From Neolewinella agarilytica (GTDB lineage: Bacteria > Bacteroidota > Bacteroidia > Chitinophagales > Saprospiraceae): a stretch of DNA of 64,000 bases. The stretch is from NCBI RefSeq assembly GCF_900110645.1, contig NZ_FOFB01000007.1, positions 62,001 through 126,000 of the forward strand, written 5' to 3'. Position 1 is the stretch's first letter. Each line of letters opens with the position of its first letter. The notes under the pieces are model-generated. The model saw only the letters and a list, made by a program, of their open reading frames with translations, had not been told where the DNA came from and did not search any database. A program made the position numbers and the translations under genes. Below are positions 17,346 through 27,070 of this stretch, piece by piece.

Positions 17346-19016
17346 TTACTTATTTATACCGGCGTCCCAAATCCGCTTTAAAGCATATGCTTTGCCTGCG
17401 GAAAGTTTTACAGTATTCTCCGTTTCGCTGAACAGACTTATCTGGTTGAAGACCTGATCGGGAAAAAATATATCGGTAATCACCGTAGCTCCGCCGTCCG
17501 CAAATAACTCAGCGGAAGCTTGGTCAAAAACCAGTTGCATACGAATGGTTTCAGCGTCAGCATTTCGTGGTGCTATGGTTATTTTGTCGGCGAACTTATC
17601 AGAGAAGGAGGTATCACCACTTTTAGTCCGATCGCTAAAGAACTCATCTTCTGAAGGATCATATCCAACCCGATACGACTCACCAGAGCTATTGTGTAGT
17701 ATTACTCCGAAAGAACCAGCTTTTTCTTTATCCAACAGCGTGAATTCAAGTTCGAGTTCATAGGTTCCTTTACTGCGGTCGGTTATTGGCGCTGACGCTG
17801 GTGCAATGAAAGCTTTTAAGGGCATTGTGGCAGAAACTACATCTCCGTTCAACATATTTTCACTGGTTCGAAGTTGCTTCAATTCCTTTACTGGCGTAGA
17901 GAATATCCGGTATCCTGACGATAAGCGATGAAGCTCCAGTTTACGGGCTACCGTCATGGCACTTCGCCATGCTTCGGTAGGCACATCACGGGCATACTGC
18001 CAGTTACTCATCCATCCGATAAACAGCCGCCGGCCGTCAGTTTCAGGAATATTGGACCAGGTTACGCCGGCGTAGTTGTCCCGGCCGTAGTCCAGCCAGA
18101 CTGCTTGTTCATTGGTTACTTCTTTTCTGAAGTCCTCGTCAAGAGTAAACGTTTTACCATCCCAATCACCGACAAAATACTGGGTGGCCGAGCCTCCGTT
18201 TGGTCCTCCCGGGTTGATACTTGCAATCAGTATCCATTTAGTAATTCCTTCCCCTTCTACGCTCGCGGGGAAGAAGTCAGGGCATTCCCATACGCCTCCG
18301 TGGCTACCAAACTCCTGGCCAAACTCGCTCTCAAAAGTCCAGTCGATCAGGTTCGGACTGCTCCAGAACATCATTCTGTTTTGAGCAGCGAATACCATTA
18401 GCCATTGTTCTCGTTCGGCATCCCAGCTTACTTTCGGATCCCTGAAGTCCCTAATTGATTCCGTATTAGGCACTACGGGATTACCCGCATATTTCTTCCA
18501 CGTACGCCCCCGGTCGTTGCTGTAAGCAATGCCCTGGTACTGAAAATCCTGCCTGCCAGCTTTTTCCATTTCAGAGTTGTGGTAGGTAAAAATGGCAATC
18601 AGCGGCCCATTACCATCCTCCCCCAACCCACTGGTGTTTTTCTCGTCATACACGGCACTTCCGGAGAATATCCATCCAAGACTGTCGGGATATAAAGCAA
18701 TGGGTAAATGTTCCCAGTGTACCATATCTTCACTAACAGCGTGTCCCCAGTGCATGGGGCCCCAAACGGTGCTATCGGGGTAATATTGATAAAAGAGATG
18801 GTATTCGCCATCATAAAACACCATGCCGTTCGGATCATTCATCCATTTTTCCTGTGGCGAAAAGTGAATCTGTGGACGGTGAGAGTCCAGATATTCCATA
18901 TTGGCGTCACTTTCAGTAATCATTTCGGCCTCATTGTGCCCTGGCCCGGTCTTTGAGCCACACGAGAAAGCTATCATTACCAAAAGGAGGCATGACAACA
19001 GAATAGAATTATTCAT
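17346..19016 (-). CDS. Glycoside hydrolase family 32 lipoprotein (fructanase/levanase type)
   Basis: Hydrolyses beta-fructosidic bonds in inulin, levan or sucrose-type substrates; outside or periplasmic as a lipoprotein. 556 residues. Lipoprotein signal ends at MIAFSC (Cys19). The five-bladed propeller carries the three GH32 acidic motifs: WMNDPNG (nucleophile Asp, about 58-64), RDPK (transition-state Asp, about residue 192) and ECPDFF (acid/base Glu, about residue 245). A beta-sandwich follows from about 400. Last gene of the minus-strand sugar locus, 10 bases after the FG-GAP protein. Exact linkage preference cannot be read. Confidence 0.95.
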   Translation of the reverse strand: MNNSILLSCLLLVMIAFSCGSKTGPGHNEAEMITESDANMEYLDSHRPQIHFSPQEKWMNDPNGMVFYDGEYHLFYQYYPDSTVWGPMHWGHAVSEDMVHWEHLPIALYPDSLGWIFSGSAVYDEKNTSGLGEDGNGPLIAIFTYHNSEMEKAGRQDFQYQGIAYSNDRGRTWKKYAGNPVVPNTESIRDFRDPKVSWDAEREQWLMVFAAQNRMMFWSSPNLIDWTFESEFGQEFGSHGGVWECPDFFPASVEGEGITKWILIASINPGGPNGGSATQYFVGDWDGKTFTLDEDFRKEVTNEQAVWLDYGRDNYAGVTWSNIPETDGRRLFIGWMSNWQYARDVPTEAWRSAMTVARKLELHRLSSGYRIFSTPVKELKQLRTSENMLNGDVVSATMPLKAFIAPASAPITDRSKGTYELELEFTLLDKEKAGSFGVILHNSSGESYRVGYDPSEDEFFSDRTKSGDTSFSDKFADKITIAPRNADAETIRMQLVFDQASAELFADGGATVITDIFFPDQVFNQISLFSETENTVKLSAGKAYALKRIWDAGINK

Positions 19017-19026
19017 TTTAGCAATT

Positions 19027-20841
19027 TTATTTTTTAATCAACTTACCGCTGGAAATGGTCCGCCCTGAAGAAAGTCGGTAAATGTAGGTACCCGCCGGCT
19101 GGTTACCGCCACCCCACCGGAATTTTGCGATGCCTGAAGCGGGAACTATTTGTTCTGTTTGCCATACGTGTTGTCCGGTAACAGAGAATATATCTAACGC
19201 AATACTTTCCCCCGCCTGGAGCCTGGTGCTGAAGTATGCTTTGTCCTGAAATGGATTTGGAAAAACCTCCGTAGAGGGATGATCATTAACCAAGTCACTT
19301 TCATGCAAGTCCGTCAGTTCACCACCTTCAATGACGTTTACGGTTTGATTGACATCCAAATCATAGTAAGTTTCTACCTTCCCGGATAGCCAGGTGATCT
19401 GGAGTTCATCAATTTTTGTAGCGGCTCCAATGCCAAAGTGAACGGCCTTAAGGCTCTGCGCAAAAAAGCTGGTGCCATGGTACCAACGATACAATGTTTG
19501 CTCTCCTGCTTTAATACGTACTTCTGTCCCGTAGGCACTGCGGTTGGATTCAGTTCCTTCCAGCCGGACTTTAAAAAAGTTGTGATTCCCGTCATTGACC
19601 AAATCATTACGAAAAAGCATGGGCCTTGACGCCACGTTAGCAATAATGACGTCGAGATCACCATCACCGTCATAGTCAAATACTTCCATTCCCCGGGCAC
19701 GTTCCATTCCGTCCAGACCAAAATCAGCTGAACGATTGACAAAGCCTTCCTCCCTGTTTTCGATCAGGGTATTTTGAAAAAAACAATGTGGCTCATCTTG
19801 CTGCTCGACCCCTCCAATGTATTGTTTACTCACAACTCCATTAACGGCGAATAAGTCCTCGTCTCCGTCCTGATCAGCATCAAAAAACTGTACGCCCCAG
19901 CCCCAGCCAGTATTATCAACCGCCAGGTTTTCTGCTACGTCAACATAACGCCTTCGCCCGGTATTTTTAAATAAGGGATTTGGGTGATGGGAAAAAATAT
20001 TGGTTACATAGATATCAAATAAGCCGTCGTTATTATAGTCTCCAACGGCAATGCCCATCCCTGCCCCTTCATCAGCCATTCTGTACGCCAGACCGCTTTC
20101 GTTATAGTGAAGACCGGATGTGTTAGTCAGACATTGATTGGCTTCGGTATCATTGGCAAGATAGAGGTCCAGAAATCCATCCTTGCCAATATCAATGGCC
20201 GTGGTAGTCCAGGTAATACCGGCACTGAACAGAGCCGGATGGTTGTTAAAAAGGGAGAAGGTCCCCTCCCCCAGGTTTTCGTAAGCCAGGTTCGGTCCGT
20301 TGAGTACGGAAACATAAAGGTCAAGATCACCATCACGATCGTGATCGAACCAGGTAGCTCCTCCGCTATAGCATTCATTACAGCCCACCAAGCCTGCCGC
20401 TATACTGACATCGGTGAATGTACCGTCGCCATTATTATGATAAAGTTGGTCTTTACGGCTATTACTCAGGTATAAATCAGGAAAGCCATCATTGTCATAG
20501 TCCCCCCATGACGCTCCCATTTTCTCGCCCAGGGATGCAATGACATCGTTGTTTACAAACTGATCGGTAAATCCCGCAGCAATAGTTACGTCAGTAAATG
20601 TACCATCTCCATTATTGCTCATCAACCGGTTCCAGGTTGAATCAGCAGCAGCTTCAAAGCTGTGATAACCGGTAAAGAAAATGTCTTCATCGCCATCACC
20701 ATCAAAATCAGCTATGGCTACCCCGTTATTGTCGGAAATATGGCTAAGACCTGCCGCCAGATCAACCCTGGTGAAGGGCTGAGCGCACAGCTGGGCAGCC
20801 AGGAGTAGTAGAACCGCAAAGAAAAGACGTTGTGTACTCAT
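19027..20841 (-). CDS. FG-GAP/VCBS repeat, ASPIC/UnbV (CRTAC1-like) protein with T9SS sorting domain
   Basis: 604 residues with a clear signal peptide (AAQLCAQ end). Seven or more calcium-binding-type repeats follow (for example DFDGDGDEDIFF, DYDNDGFPDLYL, DHDRDGDLDLYV, DADQDGDEDLFA), giving a beta-propeller. An ASPIC/UnbV domain (about 445-510) precedes a C-terminal type A T9SS sorting signal (VFPNPFQDKAYF... ending GKLIKK), so it is exported through T9SS and fixed to the surface. It sits between SusD and GH32, where other loci carry SusE/F-type glycan-binding proteins. A surface glycan-binding role is inference. Confidence 0.88.
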   Translation of the reverse strand: MSTQRLFFAVLLLLAAQLCAQPFTRVDLAAGLSHISDNNGVAIADFDGDGDEDIFFTGYHSFEAAADSTWNRLMSNNGDGTFTDVTIAAGFTDQFVNNDVIASLGEKMGASWGDYDNDGFPDLYLSNSRKDQLYHNNGDGTFTDVSIAAGLVGCNECYSGGATWFDHDRDGDLDLYVSVLNGPNLAYENLGEGTFSLFNNHPALFSAGITWTTTAIDIGKDGFLDLYLANDTEANQCLTNTSGLHYNESGLAYRMADEGAGMGIAVGDYNNDGLFDIYVTNIFSHHPNPLFKNTGRRRYVDVAENLAVDNTGWGWGVQFFDADQDGDEDLFAVNGVVSKQYIGGVEQQDEPHCFFQNTLIENREEGFVNRSADFGLDGMERARGMEVFDYDGDGDLDVIIANVASRPMLFRNDLVNDGNHNFFKVRLEGTESNRSAYGTEVRIKAGEQTLYRWYHGTSFFAQSLKAVHFGIGAATKIDELQITWLSGKVETYYDLDVNQTVNVIEGGELTDLHESDLVNDHPSTEVFPNPFQDKAYFSTRLQAGESIALDIFSVTGQHVWQTEQIVPASGIAKFRWGGGNQPAGTYIYRLSSGRTISSGKLIKK

Positions 20842-20879
20842 GGTAATTGATTGAGATTTTAAGATCTGCGTACTGTGAA

Positions 20880-20917
20880 ATGCTCCGGATGCAATAAATC
20901 AAAAGCATCCGGAGCAT
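20880..20917 (-). terminator. Strong hairpin between susD-like gene and downstream genes
   Basis: Perfect 13-base inverted repeat ATGCTCCGGATGC (20880-20892) and GCATCCGGAGCAT (20905-20917), loop 12 bases, just after the SusD stop. There is only TTT on the 3' side on the minus strand, so it is more likely an mRNA-stabilising or partial-attenuation hairpin than a full terminator. Confidence 0.6.
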
Positions 20918-20931
20918 TAGCAATGATCGGC

Positions 20932-22686
20932 TTAGTTGTAGCCTGGGTTCTGAACGTATAGCCCCTGAGAGATCGTAATCTGCTCTTGGGGGATGGCCAG
21001 GTACTCATCTCTCCCTGCGGTAAAGAGTGCATCGGTTAGGTGAGCTACGCGGTCACGCTCCTCGTTAAAGTAGGTATTAAGCGTTTCGGCGGCGATACCC
21101 CAGCGAACGAGGTCAAAGAATCGCTTGGATTCAAAGGCAAGTTCCAGGCGGCGCTCCATGCGGAGAATTTCGCGGGCGTTATCCTGGCTTCCCAAATCTG
21201 AGTACTCTCCGACGGTCCAATCACCAGTCGCATTTCCTTCAGCATCGACTATCCGCGAAAGGCTAGCTTCTGAAATCGCCCGGCGGCGAATTTGATTGAT
21301 GATCTGTAGTGCTTCACCAAGTCGGTTAAGTTCTATGAGTGCTTCTGCTTTCCAGAGCAATACTTCCGCCCAGCGGATCTGGTCTGTATTTCGGGCAATG
21401 CTAAAGAATGCTTCGTATTGACGGAAGGCCGGAGAATTCGGAAGTTCCTGATCCTTCATTCCCAATTTGAAGCCATAAACGCCAGGTACACGCGAATAAG
21501 ACTCATCATAAACCCGGTTAGGGTCATATTTAAACGGCATACCGATAAGCCCGATCGTATGAGCTAAGCGGGGGTCCACCTTATTGGCTCTGGTATCCTC
21601 GATAGTTTCAATCTGAGCCCCTGAATTGAAGTCACTCAGCAAAGGCAGGCCACTATCATCGGTTTTATAAGCATTGGTCAGGTTTTGGGACGGCTGGTTG
21701 AAAGAGCAGCAACCGTAGCCAGGTCCGAGAGAAGAGGTAAGACCGGTTGAGAAATTGCCTCTGCCCTGATTAGACCCATCATTGATGGAACGCATAACGG
21801 CCCAGACAGACTCCACACCACTTTCATATTCCCACAGGAAATTTTTTGCGTAGTCATCGAACAGCTCATATTCTCCCGTGCCCTCAATGGTATTGATCAG
21901 GTTAACTACTTCCTGCAGTTCAGCAGAATTGATGCTTACTACCTGATGGTTGTCATCCTGAACGTAAGCTTTGTACATCAGCACTTTCGCCAGATAGGCT
22001 CTGGCCGCGTTCTTGGTCGGGCGCCCTTCATCAGCTTGTGCGTCCGGCAAGCCTTCAACTCCTGCTCTGAATTCTTCCGCGATGTAGGCCCAACCTTCCT
22101 GGTCGGTCAGTTCGCGGTTGGAAACATTAATAATTTCTGCCTTAGGAACATTCTCATCAATAAAAACCGGATACTTGTAAAGAACCTTGAGGATGAACTG
22201 ATAGTGACCGCGCAAAAATCTCATTTCCGCAAGGCGTTGTGCCGCGCTTACCCCTGCCTCTTCCTGATAAACGGCCGGATCGATGGCTTTAATCCGACTC
22301 ATCGCATCGTTGACACGGGAAATTCCGGCATAAATCCATTTCCAATTCAGGTTAGCGTTAAAGTTGTTAGGGTCATTAAGGGTAAAGACTTCCGTCTGGT
22401 GTGTCGGGAACTGGTCGCCAATACCACCGCCACCTTTGTATCCGTCGTCAGAACGACTGGTACCCCAGGCCCAAAGATCACCATATTGGTGGGCCAGCAG
22501 TCCGTCATTACCAAGACTTGCGTAGGCCGCAATTATCATCGATTCTACCGTTTCCGGGCTTTCCAGATCACTACTGGACACTACTCCCGTTGGGGTGAAT
22601 TCCAGGAATTCATCGCTACAGGCGGTTAAGGTTAAAAGCAAAGCGACAACCGCCAGGCCTATATTCATCTGAATTTTTCGATTCAT
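20932..22686 (-). CDS. SusD/RagB family nutrient-binding outer-membrane lipoprotein
   Basis: Surface lipoprotein that caps the SusC barrel and binds glycan. 584 residues. Lipoprotein signal LLLTLTACSDEFLE (Cys23), TPR-like helices in the first half, and the typical SusD C-terminal region with LLWKAEALIELNRLGEALQIINQIRRRA and the family-type end RDEYLAIPQEQITISQGLYVQNPGYN. Directly downstream of its SusC partner (124 bases). Substrate assigned as fructan only because of the GH32, PfkB and sugar porter in the same run. Confidence 0.95.
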   Translation of the reverse strand: MNRKIQMNIGLAVVALLLTLTACSDEFLEFTPTGVVSSSDLESPETVESMIIAAYASLGNDGLLAHQYGDLWAWGTSRSDDGYKGGGGIGDQFPTHQTEVFTLNDPNNFNANLNWKWIYAGISRVNDAMSRIKAIDPAVYQEEAGVSAAQRLAEMRFLRGHYQFILKVLYKYPVFIDENVPKAEIINVSNRELTDQEGWAYIAEEFRAGVEGLPDAQADEGRPTKNAARAYLAKVLMYKAYVQDDNHQVVSINSAELQEVVNLINTIEGTGEYELFDDYAKNFLWEYESGVESVWAVMRSINDGSNQGRGNFSTGLTSSLGPGYGCCSFNQPSQNLTNAYKTDDSGLPLLSDFNSGAQIETIEDTRANKVDPRLAHTIGLIGMPFKYDPNRVYDESYSRVPGVYGFKLGMKDQELPNSPAFRQYEAFFSIARNTDQIRWAEVLLWKAEALIELNRLGEALQIINQIRRRAISEASLSRIVDAEGNATGDWTVGEYSDLGSQDNAREILRMERRLELAFESKRFFDLVRWGIAAETLNTYFNEERDRVAHLTDALFTAGRDEYLAIPQEQITISQGLYVQNPGYN

Positions 22687-22810
22687 GATTTCAATTATTT
22701 ATTGTTCGTTATCGTACTGCTCCTGAAATACAAAGCTGAATTTCCGAATGGATAATTTCTTTGCCCGTTAATTAACTTGGCAGCACGACAAGGATTAGAG
22801 TAATTATGGA

Positions 22811-25800
22811 TTAAAATCCGGCATTGATACCGAGAGAGATACGCAATGGCTTTGGGTACAGACCACCAACATTGTTTTCTACACGCCAGCCAACATGCGG
22901 GAACTGGTTTGGGCCATTCCTGTCAACAATCCAGCCCAGATTTTCTCCGCTCAGGTAGACGCGTAGGTTAGAGAAGATGTTACTAAGTCCTGTTCCGGAA
23001 GGCAAGGAGTAGCCTAAAGTAGCCTGACGGAAAGCAAAGAAGTTCCCGTTGCGGACGTTATAGTCCAGAGAAAAACCGAGTGGTTGGTTACTGTTACTTA
23101 CCGCAGGTATATAGCTGTCGGTATTGGTAGGTGACCAGGCATCGAGCTGAGCAACGCCACCATTCTCACCGTTATTCAGAGAACCAAGTTCCATACGGAA
23201 AACATCCGGAGCCACTTTACGGCCAAGGGCGCCCCAACCGAATACGGTGAGGTCAAAGTTCTTATAATCAACACGTAAGTTAAGACCGAACTGAACGTCC
23301 GCAACACCATTACCCCGAGAGTCGTCGTATTCCTGATCGAGCGCATCAATGACGTTATCACCGTTCAGATCAACATAGCGAAGGGCGCCTACTCTGGCAC
23401 CTGTTTGTTCCGCGTGTGCGGCCACTTCTTCTGCGTTCTGGAAGATACCATCCGTGCGGTAGCCGAAAAAGGCATTCGGTGCCTGCCCGATGATGTTTTG
23501 CTCCTGATTACCGGGGTAAGAAGTCCACAGATCTTCGGGAAGATCGGTTATTATCGCTTTGTAGCTGCCAAAATTAGCCCCTACGGAGAAACCAAAATCG
23601 CTTTTAACCAGGCTATTGTACTGAAGGGAGAACTCCCAACCATTGGTTTCTACGTCGGCAGCATTAACGAACCGACGGGCACCGTCACCAAAAGCACCGA
23701 TGGCTGTAGGAATAATCAGGATATCCTCCGTTTGCTTGGTGAAGATCTCGAAGGTTCCCGTAATGGCGTCGTTCTTAAAGCCAAAGTCCATTCCGAAGTT
23801 CAACTCGGTGGAGGTTTCCCATTTCAGGTCGGGGTTTTCTGTCTGGATAGAAAGGAACCCGGAAGGAAGAATACCACTATCGTTATTACCGATATCGTAT
23901 GCCGTAGCTGCATCATTACAGACGATCTCAGCGCAGCCGCCACCCCAGGGAAGCACTACGTTTTGCGGTGCATAAACTGCACGGTAAAGAGCCAGGGTTG
24001 CGTCGTTAGCCGTAAACTGGTTACCTGTCTGGCCGTAAGCTGCCCGTACTTTAAGATTGGAAATAAAGTTGTTGTCAGCCAGGAATGGTTCTTCACTGAT
24101 TCTCCAACCTACAGAAGCTGCGGGGAATACCGCATACCGGTTGTTGGCTCCAAAACGGGAAGACCCGTCGCGGCGAATGGTAAAGGAGGCCAGGTAGCGA
24201 TTGTCAAAGGTGTAGTTAACCTTACCAAAATAAGAGAACAGCGAGAAGCCTGTTTCTCCTCCGTTATTAGACCTTTCGCCCGACGCGGCTCCCAGCTGGA
24301 AGTATTCATTCGTTTCCAACGCGAATTCTTTAGCGGTGGCTGAACTGAAGGTCTGGGTGTTTTCGATCGCTTCCGTACCGACAAGAAAATTAAAATTGCT
24401 TTTACCAAGGTCCAGTTTATAAGTCAAAGTATTATTGAATACCGTACTTACATACTGGTTCTGACCAATTGTTAATTCTGCTACATTGTTCGCCAGGAAA
24501 CCACGGGAGTAGGTCCTGAAAATATTGCGGGAGTTGATGTTGTCATAGTCAACACCAAGATTCGTACTGAAAGTCAGTCCGTCGATGATTTCGAAACTTG
24601 CGTAGACGTTACCGAAAATTTTGATGTTGTTTACAGCATCGTCCCGGTTATCAAAGGCAAGCGCAATTGGATTATCACGATCAGAGAAACCTCCTCCGGG
24701 AGGGCCGGAGAAGCGGCCATCTTCTGTTCGTACGGGTAATATTGTTTTATACCTGTATGGAGCTGCTTCTGCAGTACCTCCAAAGCCATTGTCCAGAAGC
24801 TGACGGTCTCCCCGAACCACCGCCAGGTTCTCTCCAATAGTGATCCGATCATTTAGAAGTTTATGGTAGGAGTTCAGGCGGAGACCCATCCGCTCATAGG
24901 CCGTTTCAATTACCACTCCTTTTTGGTTAAAATAGTTCGCTGAGAACATTACACCACCCCGTTGGCCACTCTCTGAAAAGGAAATATCGTAGTTCTGAAC
25001 GATTCCGGTCTGGGATATCTCATCCCAGTAGTTGGTTCCTTCCTCGATGCTGCCTCCGTAAGTACTATTTGGATGGCCTGCCGGGCGCAGCTGATCCTCT
25101 TCGTCCAGCCATTCCGGGTAGATAATTCTTTCCAGCACCGGAACGCCGGTTCCCTGAATGCCGGGGCCAAGGCTGGGGTCGAGTCGCCACTCGTAAGTGT
25201 AAACTCCGGTAGCATTGGGGTCAGAGCCGTCGTTAACGGCTCCCTGCCATTCAATCCTCGCACGTTCCTCACTATTCGTAAGTTCATCATAATCGTTCCA
25301 GCTCTCTACACTGGTACGTACGTTGAAGTTAATTTTTGTCTCCCCCTCCTTGGGTCGACGGGTAGTAATGATAACAACACCATTGGAGGCACGCGAACCG
25401 TAGATGGACGCAGAAGCTGCATCTTTAAGCACTTGCACGGATTCGATGTCGTTGGGGTTTAGCCAGGACAAGCCCCAGTTCTGCGCATATCCGGTTCCGA
25501 GCGCATCAGTATTAAACGGTTCAATTGGCACACCATCTACAATGTAAAGCGGGTTGTTGTTATTCAGAGTACTGTTACCCCTTACCTGTACGCGTGCGCC
25601 CTGACCGGGGTCTCCGGAGAGTTCAACGTTAACGCCAGCGGTTCGCCCCTGCACGCTTTGCAGTACATTCGGGTTAGCCACGTCCTGTATTTCATCCATG
25701 TCGATGACCGCGATTGCGCCCAGCAGGTCTTTTTTCCTTTCGGTAGCGTAACCTGTAACGACAACCTCATCAAACAAGACTCCGGAAGAAAGTGCTACGT

Positions 25801-26071
25801 CAACAGTAGTCTGCCCTGGAGCTAGCGTCACTCGTTGGGTAGAATAACCAGTATAAGAGAAAACCAGGGTAGCGTCAGGCAATACACTTAGTGAGTACTT
25901 CCCGTCAAAGTCGGTAACAGTACCTGTTGAAGTTCCTTCCAGTAAAATTGAGGCCCCAACCAGCGGGTCTCCGGTCTCAGCGTCGGTCAGTGTTCCACTG
26001 ACCGTTTCTTGTGCGGACAGATGGAGCCCCGCCACAAGCATCGAAAACAGAAACAATATTTTTAGTTTCAT
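22811..26071 (-). CDS. SusC/RagA family TonB-dependent outer-membrane transporter
   Basis: Imports oligosaccharides across the outer membrane with TonB energy. 1086 residues. Signal peptide (MKLKILFLFSMLVAGLHLSAQ), carboxypeptidase-regulatory-like domain (VSGTLTDAETGDPLVGASI, about 24-100), plug with SusC signatures (RVQVRGNSTLNNNNPLYIVDGVP and LKDAASASIYGSRASNGVVIITT, about 150-240), then a 22-strand type barrel ending in an aromatic-rich GINAGF. Start ATG 26071 rather than 26116 because the signal peptide begins there. No anti-sigma-interacting N-terminal STN domain, so it is not a transducer-type receptor. Confidence 0.96.
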   Translation of the reverse strand: MKLKILFLFSMLVAGLHLSAQETVSGTLTDAETGDPLVGASILLEGTSTGTVTDFDGKYSLSVLPDATLVFSYTGYSTQRVTLAPGQTTVDVALSSGVLFDEVVVTGYATERKKDLLGAIAVIDMDEIQDVANPNVLQSVQGRTAGVNVELSGDPGQGARVQVRGNSTLNNNNPLYIVDGVPIEPFNTDALGTGYAQNWGLSWLNPNDIESVQVLKDAASASIYGSRASNGVVIITTRRPKEGETKINFNVRTSVESWNDYDELTNSEERARIEWQGAVNDGSDPNATGVYTYEWRLDPSLGPGIQGTGVPVLERIIYPEWLDEEDQLRPAGHPNSTYGGSIEEGTNYWDEISQTGIVQNYDISFSESGQRGGVMFSANYFNQKGVVIETAYERMGLRLNSYHKLLNDRITIGENLAVVRGDRQLLDNGFGGTAEAAPYRYKTILPVRTEDGRFSGPPGGGFSDRDNPIALAFDNRDDAVNNIKIFGNVYASFEIIDGLTFSTNLGVDYDNINSRNIFRTYSRGFLANNVAELTIGQNQYVSTVFNNTLTYKLDLGKSNFNFLVGTEAIENTQTFSSATAKEFALETNEYFQLGAASGERSNNGGETGFSLFSYFGKVNYTFDNRYLASFTIRRDGSSRFGANNRYAVFPAASVGWRISEEPFLADNNFISNLKVRAAYGQTGNQFTANDATLALYRAVYAPQNVVLPWGGGCAEIVCNDAATAYDIGNNDSGILPSGFLSIQTENPDLKWETSTELNFGMDFGFKNDAITGTFEIFTKQTEDILIIPTAIGAFGDGARRFVNAADVETNGWEFSLQYNSLVKSDFGFSVGANFGSYKAIITDLPEDLWTSYPGNQEQNIIGQAPNAFFGYRTDGIFQNAEEVAAHAEQTGARVGALRYVDLNGDNVIDALDQEYDDSRGNGVADVQFGLNLRVDYKNFDLTVFGWGALGRKVAPDVFRMELGSLNNGENGGVAQLDAWSPTNTDSYIPAVSNSNQPLGFSLDYNVRNGNFFAFRQATLGYSLPSGTGLSNIFSNLRVYLSGENLGWIVDRNGPNQFPHVGWRVENNVGGLYPKPLRISLGINAGF

Positions 26072-26131
26072 AACAAAGTTGATTAAAGTGAATAATTTGT
26101 CAGTGGAGCTTAGCAACCCAGTTCCAATGAC

Positions 26132-27070
26132 TTAATAAGTCTGATCGACTGTTTTTGCATTTGTCTTAGCAGCATTCAGGAAGGCCTGAACTTCTGATTC
26201 ATTATAGGTAGGTGTTCCACCAGTTTTACTGGCCACTAGTGCCCCTACTGCCCCGGCATAAGCAAGGCATCTTTGCGGCACTACGCCTCTTAGGTACTGG
26301 TATAAAAAGGCGGCGAGAAAGGAGTCGCCGGCCCCAATTGTATCGGCGACGGTTACTTTAAATCCGGGATGTTCGTGAAGGCCGGTGCTATCCATTAAGG
26401 CAGCACCATTTTTCCCGCGCGTCAGAATGGCAGCTTTGAGCTCCAGGCTCTCATATAGCTCCCGGAGGAGTTCTTCATCCGTACCCGACCAATTGTACCA
26501 TTTACCGATCAGGTGAATTTCCTCATCATTAACCTTTACAATATCCGCTTGGCGCATGAGCGCTTCGATTTGAGATTGGGTAAAAAAGGGTGCGCGTAAA
26601 TTCACATCCAATACGCGCACCTTAACGTCAATTAGTAGTGATGATAAACTTTTCAGGTTTTGGGAAGTCCGTGTTGCCAGGCTACCGAACACCATTGCGT
26701 CCGCACTGCTCACGGCCCGGCGAGCCGCATCATTTACTTCTATTTGATCCCAGGCGACTGGTGATACAATCTCATAAGTAGGAGTAAGTGAGTTCAGGAA
26801 GGTTACCGGAACAGTTCCCGTTTCCAAATCATCATCTTTTTGCAGCGCAACGCTATCCAGTCCATTTTCGCGAACGAATTGAATCAGCTCAGCCCCCAGG
26901 GCATCCCGGCCTACCCGGCTGACAATAGAACTCAGGCCGCCAAGTTGATGAAAGTGGTAGGCTACATTGAGCGGAGCACCGCCAATCTGTTTCCCTTCAG
27001 GCAAAAGATCAAAGAGTGTTTCGCCGAAGCAAACTATTTTGGGCGCGACCGCAGGTGCAATGGAAGTCAT
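26132..27070 (-). CDS. PfkB family carbohydrate kinase (fructokinase-like)
   Basis: Phosphorylates an imported sugar, most likely fructose given the GH32 neighbour. 312 residues. N-terminal PfkB features are VCFGETLFDLLPEGKQIGGAPLNVAYHFHQLGG (about 13-45); the C-terminal signature DTIGAGDSFLAAFLYQYL holds the anion hole and catalytic Asp (about 250-267). The first ten codons (MTSIAPAVAP) are largely encoded by a copy of the dispersed 20-bp repeat and precede the usual KIVCFGE start, so the repeat seems to have lengthened the N-terminus. Overlaps the upstream MFS gene by ATGA, suggesting coupled translation. Confidence 0.9.
   Translation of the reverse strand: MTSIAPAVAPKIVCFGETLFDLLPEGKQIGGAPLNVAYHFHQLGGLSSIVSRVGRDALGAELIQFVRENGLDSVALQKDDDLETGTVPVTFLNSLTPTYEIVSPVAWDQIEVNDAARRAVSSADAMVFGSLATRTSQNLKSLSSLLIDVKVRVLDVNLRAPFFTQSQIEALMRQADIVKVNDEEIHLIGKWYNWSGTDEELLRELYESLELKAAILTRGKNGAALMDSTGLHEHPGFKVTVADTIGAGDSFLAAFLYQYLRGVVPQRCLAYAGAVGALVASKTGGTPTYNESEVQAFLNAAKTNAKTVDQTY
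27041..27060 (+). repeat. Dispersed 20-bp repeat, copy in the 5' end of the PfkB gene
   Basis: GGGCGCGACCGCAGGTGCAA, one base from consensus. On the minus strand it encodes the IAPAVAP stretch at residues 4-10 of the kinase. Confidence 0.85.

Noticed and set aside
23405..24343. 312-codon plus-strand frame
   Set aside because: Antisense to SusC with no signal, domain or promoter.
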